Part shown: positions 1 through 6,733 of the stretch, piece by piece
Layout: every line of letters starts with the position of its first letter
Numbering within the stretch: the stretch's first letter is position 1
DNA from: Irineochytrium annulatum
Taxonomy: Eukaryota; Chytridiomycota; Chytridiomycetes; Chytridiales; Chytridiaceae
Direction of reading: 5' to 3'
Length of the DNA: 10,241 nt
Assembly: GCA_027600665.1 (NCBI GenBank)
Contig: JADGJL010001092.1
Span: forward strand, 1 to 10,241
The notes under the pieces: generated by a model
Told to the model about the DNA's origin: nothing
Database searches by the model: none
The model's input: the letters and a program-made list of their open reading frames with translations, nothing else
Position numbers and translations under genes: made by a program

Positions 1-20
1 TTACCTTCCCGCTCGTCCCA

Positions 21-1337
21 TTACCTCCCTCCACCCGATCCGCCGCCACCACCGCTCGACCCGCCTCCGCTGCTTCCGCCGCCCGTCACAGGCACGGGCA
101 CGCCTCCGCCCCCGCTACCGCTCCCGCTGCCGTAAGGCGGGGACACGATCGGCGGCCTCCCCGAGGACGGCACGCCATAGTACCCCAAAAAGGGCGCCCC
201 GCAAGCGCTGCTCTTCCCCGTCCCATACGCCGCCGTCGGCACGCTCCCGCCACCGCAGATGGCGACGACCCCATCCGAGTCGATCGTCGACACGGCCGAG
301 CCCCAAGTGTAGGCCGGGCATCCGGGGGGAGAGCCCAGGAAGCTCCACGTGAGCGTCAGGGCGTCGAGGTAGATCAAGTCGGCGTTGTAACCCGAGCCAT
401 CCGGGAGCGCGAGGCCCCCGAAGCAGAAGACGCCTCCGGAGTCAGCGTGGGAGGCGCAAGAGGCGCCGTCACCGATCGCGGGGAGGTTGGTGGTTGGGAT
501 GGGCAGCCACGTGGATGGCGGGAGGAGGAGGAGAGGGGTGAAGGGGTTTGGCGAGTGGGAGGTGACTGAGGTGCCAAAGAGGGAGAGGAGCGTGCCGTTA
601 AAGGGGACCAGGCTGTGACCGTGGCGCGGCGTAACGGTAGCAGGGATCGGGGTCACGGTCCAGCCGGCGGGCGAGTATTGAAGAAGGCCCTATAGTTGCA
701 ACAGGTTACAAATCAAAGCCACCATGCAACTCTGTGCTGAAGCAGGACATACATCGTTCAGCTCGCGACCCGACGAACTTAAACCTCCCCAGGCGTAAAA
801 GATGCCGTTAACGGCACCACAGCCAAAGCGCTCGCGGCCCTCGTAACCGTAAGGACCCGGAACCGGGGTCAGCCAGATGCCGTGAATAACGTCGTACTGG
901 TACAAGGATGTGCTAAAGGAGGTGCCGCCCATACAGAGCATGCGGTTGGTTAAGCTGTCGAACGCACAGCAGTGATTTGAGGTTTTCGGAGGGATGTAGG
1001 AGGCATCTAGAGTAGTAATCCGGGAGGTTAGTGATCATATATACAACAATCGGGCGCGCTGAAGCAAGAACATCTAACCATTGGCGTTATTCGCCAGAGC
1101 CGTCACCGCACCGCCCGTCGCCGGCAGCTCGCAGAGCATGTTCGAATCCTCCGTCACGTCAAGCTCGGCCCAGCACACGGCGCCGCCAAAATACACGGTC
1201 CTCCCGTTCTGCGACGACACCGTCACTGCTGTCCTGCCCACGACGGCTCCCGGGCAAGGCTGTCCCGCGGGTGGGTTCGGCCACGCGTAGGCCAGGGCCG
1301 GGAGCGCCAGGAGAAGGAGCGGCCGACGAAGGCCCAT
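21..1337 (-). CDS. Secreted kelch-repeat (galactose-oxidase-like beta-propeller) protein, 3 exons, possibly incomplete at the left edge
   Basis: Exons on the minus strand are 1337-1079, 1006-753 and 689-21. The introns 1078-1007 (GTTAGA...CTCTAG) and 752-690 (GTATGT...CTATAG) restore one frame of 393 residues. The start ATG at 1337 has A at -3 and opens a signal peptide (residues 1-18, Leu-rich, ending ALAYA), so the protein should enter the secretory pathway. Kelch-type blades are marked by hydrophobic-GG motifs: VYFGG (48-52), LCMGG (109-113), FYAWGG (155-160), VFCFGG (257-262) and VAICGG (312-317). Many cysteines suggest disulfides. The C-terminus (about 356-393) is a Gly/Ser-rich tail. 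Kelch propellers are usually interaction modules or, in galactose oxidase, an enzyme scaffold; I see no catalytic set, so function is open. The final TAA (23-21) lies inside a good donor (AG|GTAATG, intron from 24), so the mature gene may splice on, beyond the window, perhaps to a membrane anchor. The family is fairly sure, the 3' end is not. Confidence 0.77.
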
Positions 1338-1995
1338 GGTTGTTGTTTCGTTCTGAGAGGGAACGAAGGTGAGCGTGTGTAAGGGAAAGGGTGGCGGTCG
1401 ATGTGGAGGCGAATAAGCCTCCGGATCGCGACCTGGGACTTAGTGGGGCCCATGCTGTCGAGAAGTCGAGGTCGCTGGACGCGAGACGAAGCGACACCAG
1501 AAGAAAAGCACGACGCCGCCGTGCAGGCTGCCGCCAGCCGGCTGTCCGGAGAAGTCCCCACCCCTCCCCATCGCCGCCGCCGTCCTCCGGTCGTTCCCGA
1601 AGGATCCCGGGAGGGCTTGGAGGTCATCACGGCCAGCTCACCTTGAGGACGTCGCTCGATCTCGTTGATGCGACGGGTTCGTCTATCTAATTGAAGGTTG
1701 CACTTCGATCTGGCACCGCAAATGAAAACTCATGCAAAGGCGGCAAGCAAAAGGCGCGTCGGGACGGGTTCGTCGAAACGCGTCAAGCCTGGACCGAGAT
1801 TGAGAAGGAAAGGTCTGGTGTCGCGCGATGAGGCTGCAGTTCGAACAAATAGAAACCGCGAAAGAAAAGCACACATAAAAGGGCAGGTTTATAGGTATTA
1901 TTTCAACACGTCGCTATTTTGTATTAGCAGAGATGGTGGTTGGCGGGATTCCTCATGGGTCCGCGATGCAAAGGATATTCCGATATCGAATGTGG
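1338..1995. other. Intergenic region upstream of the kelch gene; no supported gene
   Basis: This is the 5' flank of the minus-strand kelch gene. It contains one ATG-initiated plus-strand frame (1401-1646, 81 codons, starting MWRRISLRIATW and containing TPEEKHDAAVQAA). It has mostly G/C third positions but no family I recognise, and an overlapping minus-strand frame is equally open, so I do not call it as a gene. The 1700-1990 part is Arg/Lys-rich in one frame but lacks an ATG near its start. No promoter motif was convincing. Confidence 0.5.
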
Positions 1996-2350
1996 CGATG
2001 GCGTCGTGTAATAGGACGCGTATGTGGCGCCGTTTTTGGGACATACTCAGGCGTGCCGGATCGCGTCGACCCATCGCCCGTCGATTGTCGATACCGCCGC
2101 GACCTCACGTGTAAACCGGGCAACCCAGAGGCGTAGGAGGCGCCGTATACGACTGCGGGTACGTTAATGATTTAGATGGGCAGCCACGCAGATGACGGGA
2201 GAAGGAGGATTGGCATTCGTGACCATATGGCCCGAGACCGCGCTCAGCCAGATGTCCAGATTAACGTCGTGTCATTTACACCACGGCCTCGATCTCAGCC
2301 CGGCGTGATGGGGCAAGATGCTGAAGTTGGTTGGACCGTCGATCGTCAAT
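1996..2350 (-). pseudogene. Decayed partial copy of the neighbouring kelch gene, with an internal inverted segment
   Basis: Blocks of this stretch match the intact kelch gene (21-1337) in the same order. Bases 2063-2126 resemble 262-325 (about three quarters identical, small gaps). Bases 2176-2209 match 499-532 at 30 of 34 positions, all four differences being transitions. About 2230-2270 resembles 853-893, including a shared CAGCCAGATG and AACGTCGT. About 2325-2345 resembles 949-969 (shared GTTGGTT and GTCGA). The intervening sequence is deleted, so no kelch frame survives. Bases of about 1996-2060 instead match the reverse complement of about 169-240: GGCGCC-TTTTTGGG and GGCGTGCCG correspond to the APFLGYYGVP coding stretch. 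In-place inversion of that segment explains the layout. No start, stop or splice sites are retained. I infer an old duplication followed by decay; the direct blocks are seen, the history is inferred. Confidence 0.6.
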
Positions 2351-2405
2351 TCTCCGCCACCCGCTCCAGAACCCCCACCCAACTCTCGTCGCGTGTACCT
2401 CCACA

Positions 2406-2875
2406 ATGAGTGCGTCCCTCCACTTGCCCGTCGACGACCATCACTGCTGGAACGTACAGCTGATTCCCTTTCTCAGGCTCCAAGGTCATCGTTATGTTCA
2501 AGGAGAACACGCCCGCGGCCAAGATCGAGGACGCCGTTAAGCAGATCGAGTCCAACGGTGTGCATCATTCTTCCCCCCGTTCTTTCTTCAACTAAAAAGT
2601 TGTGTTTAACTTACTTAAACAGGTGGCACCGTCGGTCACCGCTACACCAGCACCATCCTCGGTTTTGCCGCCACGATCCCGGATAATGTCCTGAGTTAGT
2701 GTTTTTATCTTTTTTGCTTTTTTATTCTGTTGTTTCCCTTTTCTATTATGTTGGTCTTCGCATTTCGAAGTTTTGCTTAAAATGATATGCAGCCACCTTT
2801 CAAAGCAACGATCTCATCGAGTCGATCGAGGCCGACGGCGAGGTGTCCATTTACGCCAAATCGAAGGGTATTTAA
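2406..2875 (+). CDS. Peptidase inhibitor I9 family protein (Pbi2-like), 79 aa, 4 exons
   Basis: Exons are 2406-2409, 2477-2557, 2623-2694 and 2793-2875. Introns of 67, 65 and 98 bases (GTGCGT...CTCAG, GTGTGC...ACAG, GTTAGT...GCAG) keep one frame ending in TAA. The protein starts MSSKVIVMFKENTP and carries the I9 hallmarks: the first beta strand VIVMF (5-9), the helix KIEDAVKQIESNGG (17-30), LGFAATIP (41-48), and the C-terminal IESIEADGEV (61-70). Length and motif order match the stand-alone fungal I9 inhibitors typified by yeast Pbi2, a cytosolic/vacuolar inhibitor of subtilisin-type proteinase B that also acts with thioredoxin in vacuole fusion (known for yeast, inferred here). No signal peptide or catalytic protease domain follows, so this is a free inhibitor rather than a protease propeptide. 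The start codon sits in a 4-base coding exon and has context CCACAATG, the same as the next gene downstream. Confidence 0.88.
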
Positions 2876-3219
2876 GGGCGATGTGGCGCGCTCCACTTCG
2901 CAACGGAAGGAGTACCACTCTCCTTTTCACATGTTATTACTGTCAGTTAGTTCCTATGGACATCAAAACGCCCTCAATATCGTCTTGCCTGTGTTTTCTT
3001 GTGTCTACCCGAACTCTTCCACGAAGTTGGCATGCTATGAGCAGCTTGGTTAATTGACTGGTGTGATTGTATCTGGCTCTATTGCCATCATAATGGATCT
3101 CTTTTTTATCTGTGTTCTCTGCCTCCAAACATACGTTCAAATTCACCCGAAGTTGTTTCTCGGACAACAGCCTAATCTAGTGTAAAGCGAAGCAGAAGCT
3201 CCTTCAGAATTTGACCACA
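2876..3219. other. 3' flank of the I9 gene and 5' flank of the 3220 gene; no gene seen
   Basis: AT-richer spacer with T-rich runs (for example around 3104-3110) between two genes on the same strand. The short open frames here lack coding character and recognisable motifs. It presumably holds the inhibitor's 3' UTR and polyadenylation site plus the next gene's promoter, but no single element can be assigned. Confidence 0.5.
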
Positions 3220-4030
3220 ATGCCCTTTCACATCAGGCTGCCACGGCCATCGCCCGCCAGCGGCTCGCCGTCCCCGTCGTGGTCGTCCGCCGCCGACGCC
3301 CTCCTCGAACCCTTCCGGTGAGTCTCCCATCGGGCCAATCCTTCCCCGCTGCGATCCCGCCAGCGAACTCACCATAGACTGTCCTTCTCCCCAAAGCCGC
3401 CTTTTCACCGCCCATGTCGCTACCCGCCTCACCACCTCCGCCCTAGGCCCCGCATACCTCTCCACCACACTTCACGACGGCGCCGTTCTTGCCGCCCGCG
3501 CACTCCTCTCGCGCCCGGACGACGCCCACCGCTCGGGGGCGACGACGATGCTCGCAAGCTCCCTCGCCGGCCGCGCCCCCGCCGTCCTCGGTCGCGTCTT
3601 TGACAGCCGCGTCCGCTCCCACAGCGTCACCTTCGGCCCGCGCGCTCGCATGCTGCGCGACGGCGACGCGCTCCGCATCCTCGCCATGGGCTGTGGGTGG
3701 GCTCGGTGCGAGATCGTCCGCGGCGCCGCCGCGACGGCCAGGGCGCACCTGGTGACGCACCACCATGTCGGTTGGGTCGTGGGCGTCGGGCAGACGGTGG
3801 AGGAGTGCGATATGGATGGGTTTAGGGTTGGCGTCGAGGTGGCGATCGACGCGGAGGTGGATGGGGGGAGGAGCGAGGTTCTCGTCCGACTGGAGGGCGG
3901 GCACGTGCTGGGAAATGAGGGGGAGGTGATGACGGAGGGTTTTTGGAGGGCGGTGGACTTGAATGGTATGGTTAGGAGGAATATGTTGTTTGAGTATGCC
4001 AGGAGGGAGGCGAACGTGACATTCGTTTAG
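3220..4030 (+). CDS. Hypothetical protein, 243 aa, 2 exons
   Basis: Exon 1 is 3220-3317 and exon 2 is 3397-4030, joined across a 79-base intron with a consensus GTGAGT donor, a CTCAC branch-like element and an AAAG acceptor. The frame ends in TAG. The ATG has context CCACAATG with A at -3. The N-terminal 20 or so residues are rich in Pro, Ser and Arg (MPFHIRLPRPSP) with no acidic residue before about position 26, which could be a mitochondrial presequence or a disordered leader. Residues of about 24-85 look helical and Ala/Leu-rich. From about 115 on there are alternating hydrophobic strands (ALRILAMGCGWARCEIV, GWVVGVGQTV, FRVGVEVAIDAEVDG, EVLVRLEGGHVL), suggesting a compact alpha+beta domain. 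I do not recognise the family and assign no function. Strong GC3 and preserved frame across a good intron make it a real gene; antisense frames over it are shadows. Confidence 0.75.
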
Positions 4031-4362
4031 ATTACAATGTGCCTTGCGCTGCGCACATCAAATATACCCGGATGCAGAACGCTCCTACTGTTTTCATTTG
4101 CGCGTGCATACCTTGAACACCATTTCTGTGCAGCTTCAGCCTGCAAACATAAGATCATTCATCAATGTATACTTTGGAAGCGCTCTGCCATTGCTCCCTC
4201 ATATGCTAAATATTCTCCGCAGTTTATTCTTGCTTCGAGGAATAAGTGATACTCCAAAGTAGTATCGCACGCCAATCAGTTGAACATCAACGACTGTGTA
4301 CGTAAACGCGCACTAATTACTCTAATCAAACTTACTCATTAAGCTAACTTGACCAAGTAATG
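4031..4362. other. AT-richer spacer; no gene seen
   Basis: This stretch lies between the convergent 3' ends of the 3220 gene and the minus-strand broken gene. Two overlapping plus-strand frames (about 4037-4262) are AT-rich, lack GC3 bias and have no motif, so they are not called. Confidence 0.5.
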
Positions 4363-5569
4363 TTATTTCATTGCATGGATTGTTCGTGACTCCAACATCA
4401 TAATTCCCGTCCCTGTGCCCGTGTAAAAGTCCCATGACCACGAAGTAAATTTAACTCTGCAAACCACCTCCATGCTGCGCAGCTCCCCCCTCATAATGTC
4501 GTGGTCCTTCGACATAAATATACTCCAGCGACCCTTCTTCAGCTCATATGCATACTCCCAAGCGTCCGAGGAGCTCTTTGAAATGCCCACACGAGCATGG
4601 GAACGCCGAAACGTCCTCTCCTCGTCCACGACTGCATGACGAAGGACCCGCGAAAGGTCCAGATACTGATCTTGCCGAGGCATACCGGATTGAAGGCAGT
4701 CGATTAAAAGGTGAGCTCCTTGAGGCGTGGCAGACCGTTGTTCTCGATGTCCTCCCAATCGTGAATGGATTGGCGGAGGGAGTCCGGGTTTCGGGTGAAG
4801 CAGCGAAGATTCAAGTTTTTAAGATCTTGGCTCCGGAGAGGCACCTCCATTGTTTGGTGTACGTCTGAACGCGGAAATAAACAACAACAACGTCACCGGG
4901 ACAATCTCAAGAGTCCTGAGGCTAGCTTATGCGTGTTCTCGTCGTTTGTCATGACTTTAAGCGAGCGCACGGTGGTGTTTAGCTCGCCCAGGACCGCATC
5001 GACTTCGGGCCTGATGGAGAGGGGCTCGGGAAGAGGACCGTGGTGACCGAGGCGTTCGACGAGGGCTAGAAAATAAACTCGGTTGCTCGGGCCGCGACAC
5101 CCAGTCGTTATCCACTTCAAGTATGTCCTTAAGCGGTATGCGCGGATGGCACGACAGCTTGCGCCTGCAGATAGACGGGAACCTCCAGTCTCTCCCCGTC
5201 GGGCGGCGCGATGTCGCCGGGTCGGGCCGCTCGCGATGATGTACTGAATTAGTTACGGATGAGTCGGATGGCATCTACGCGCTGGCGGCGGAGAGGGTTT
5301 GGGTCGACTACAACGTTTTCGGTTGCTAGCTTGAAAACCCGTTCTGAGTCGGCGAGACCGTTGTAGAGGGCGCAGACGCCTTGCCGGTGGGTGGGGTCCA
5401 ACTGGCTGAAGGCGTGGATTACAACGCCGTCGACGAGGACGTTGCCGACGTCCGAGAAATCGTTCTCTGCTCGAGGACAGCGTTAGCAAGGACGAAGGAA
5501 GGAGGACGGCCCGCCGCGACCGATGTTGTGTACCAGAAAGATCGCTGTCCGATAATGGTCTGAGGACAT
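4363..5569 (-). pseudogene. Broken gene, possibly F-box/LRR-type, or a poorly resolved multi-exon gene
   Basis: Coding-like segments follow each other on the minus strand but are interrupted. Segment A (5464-5252, 71 codons) contains VVIHAFSQLDP followed by CALYNGLADSERVFKLA, loosely like an F-box start. It ends at TAA 5251-5249, after which the same frame stays open to TAA 5131-5129 (DGERLEVPVYLQAQ). In another frame, a segment (RVYFLALVERLG...VRSLKVMTND) runs to TGA 4895-4893 and continues past it in the same frame with LRR-like DLKNLNLRCF and LPRLKELTF to TAA 4706-4704. A shift then leads to a segment ending at TAA 4365-4363 (SDAWEYAYELKKGRWSIFM). A possible 5' end is the ATG at 5569-5567, joined to segment A across an intron at about 5520-5467 (GCTAAC branch, GAGCAG acceptor, weak GTCGCG donor), which alone would encode an 88-residue protein. 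No consensus intron removes the internal stops and shift, hence pseudogene. The F-box assignment is tentative. Confidence 0.45.
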
Positions 5570-5620
5570 TACAGTAAACTACTTGCGACTGGTGGGCGGG
5601 CCTTTACAATCTCTTTCGCT

Positions 5621-5668
5621 GTGAGTACTTTCGGCAATGTCGTTTATTCCCAAACTTGTTTCTTTCAG
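5621..5668 (+). other. Intron-like element on the plus strand without a convincing gene
   Basis: A consensus donor (GTGAGT at 5621) is followed 48 bases later by a strong pyrimidine tract and acceptor (TTTCTTTCAG, ending 5668). After the acceptor an open plus-strand frame (starting VHARNIGILVIP) runs antisense into the 3' part of the Nce101-like gene. No upstream plus-strand exon with a start was found. It may be a chance match or an intron of an antisense or UTR transcript. The rest of 5570-5782 is presumably the 3' UTR of the minus-strand gene above it. Confidence 0.2.
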
Positions 5669-5782
5669 GTCCACGCTCGCAACATCGGCATCCTGGTCAT
5701 TCCGTCAGCGTCTATAAGCACCCCGTCCGCTCCATCCACCCGTCAATCCACACGTGTCGATCCTCAGCGGGATTCCATCGCG

Positions 5783-6061
5783 TTATTGAAATGCCGGCGC
5801 CCGTTGTCCCTTCCACATCCTCGCAAACTTTCTCCCGACAAGATCCACCAGCGACCTTCTCTCCGCCGGCACGCCCGAGCCGTCGGGGTCCCCCAGCATC
5901 TTGATCTTGCTCTCCTCTGCGGGTTCAGCGGCCCGCGCCCTCCGCTCGCGCAGGAGGGACTGCTCGTGAATCCCGTAAGCGACCAGACCGATGCCGCTGA
6001 AGAGCCACGGGTCGATGCGGGCGTTGATGAAGTGGACATAGCGGATTGATGCTGCTGCCAT
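5783..6061 (-). CDS. Nce101-like small membrane protein (non-classical export family), 92 aa
   Basis: A single exon runs from the ATG at 6061 (context GAAATGG) to TAA at 5785-5783. The N-terminal half (RYVHFINARIDPWLFSGIGL, then VAYGIHEQ) matches the layout of Nce101 proteins: a short leader, an Asp-Pro pair, a single hydrophobic span with Gly (about residues 19-31), an Ala-Tyr, then a Glu and basic residues. The C-terminal part (SLVDLVGRKFARMWK) resembles the family's short C-terminal helix. Yeast Nce101 was identified as affecting export of proteins lacking a signal peptide; the molecular role is unclear. This protein is longer than the roughly 50-60 residues usual for the family, owing to a charged Ala/Glu/Arg-rich insert at about 36-68. 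The in-frame TTG and GCC upstream of the ATG do not look like a better start. A start at ATG 6112 lies in another frame and could be a short upstream ORF. It is divergent from the glycosyltransferase gene. The match rests on pattern by eye, so it is moderately sure. Confidence 0.58.
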   Translation of the reverse strand: MAAASIRYVHFINARIDPWLFSGIGLVAYGIHEQSLLRERRARAAEPAEESKIKMLGDPDGSGVPAERRSLVDLVGRKFARMWKGQRAPAFQ

Positions 6062-6128
6062 TTCGGCCAAGGAGATGTCACCGGCAACTCGAAATTGTCA
6101 TCTTCATTCATGAACAAGTCTGTAGTTG

Positions 6129-6180
6129 AACACCTGGGGAAGCAAACCGCTTACAACACCTGGGGAAGCAAACCGCTTAC
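6129..6180. repeat. Perfect 26-bp tandem duplication
   Basis: Two identical, adjacent 26-base units, each beginning AACACCTGGGG and ending ACCGCTTAC, occupy 6129-6154 and 6155-6180. They lie 68 bases upstream of the Nce101-like start codon, in the spacer shared with the glycosyltransferase gene. Perfect identity suggests a recent slippage or duplication event, or an assembly artefact. Confidence 0.97.
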
Positions 6181-6733
6181 ATAGAGATTCATCTGTACAC
6201 CATTGTAGCGCACGCTTATAGCCTTAAAACTGTTGTTATTCACCGTGGCGTTATTTTCGCCCTCGTGCCACATCCAGCTGCCCACATACTATCTCCGCAC
6301 AAACACTCGGCACAGTCGAGAACGATCACCGTACCCGTAAATCCTGTCACAACTGCCACATGTCCCTCGAAAGCCTCGTCCACCTCCCGCCCTTGGTCGC
6401 CCGTTGGGCAACCAAGAGATCTTCTCCGTCGCGATAAATTTGAGCCTTAAGCTGGAGAAGTACCACACCAGTTACTGGCCGCCTCCAGACCGACATAAAG
6501 GGGCGCCCGTAATTGCCGGTAAGCTCTAACAATCTTTTTTGTGCCTTCCACACCCCCCTCCCCCCATCGGCAATCGGGTACACCATGCGCGATTGTATTT
6601 GTCCCATATTGCCTCGCGTGCGCCATACATGCCATCACAAGCCCACACATGCGTCCTTCTCGTGCTCATGCAAGAAATACATGCTAGCCTGTTGGAATGC
6701 GGGACAAGGCGAAATTGACCTCCTCATCAAAAC
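6181..6733. promoter_or_regulatory. Divergent intergenic region expected to carry promoters of the 5783 and 6734 genes
   Basis: With the repeat it separates two divergently oriented genes (start codons at 6061 and 6734), so regulatory elements of both should lie here; this is positional inference. A pyrimidine-rich run at about 6542-6566, upstream of the glycosyltransferase start, fits fungal core promoter or 5' UTR composition. A plus-strand frame of about 6358-6527 (containing FSVAINLSLKLEKYHTSYW) is open and partly coding-like but has no start and no match, so it could be a relic. No TATA box or named operator could be assigned. Confidence 0.35.

Noticed and set aside
21..130. Gly/Ser tail resembling an engineered GGGGS linker
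   Set aside because: Codons vary and the stretch is continuous with a natural fungal kelch gene; Gly/Ser-rich tails are common in secreted fungal proteins.
1698..2114. 138-codon Arg/Lys-rich plus-strand frame
   Set aside because: It starts at TTG rather than ATG, runs into the kelch relic and shows no family pattern.
3443..3904. 153-codon minus-strand open frame
   Set aside because: It lies antisense to exon 2 of the 243-residue protein gene and has no motif or splice support.
4037..4262. Two overlapping 70-codon plus-strand frames
   Set aside because: AT-rich, no GC3 bias, no motif, and located in the expected 3' UTR region.
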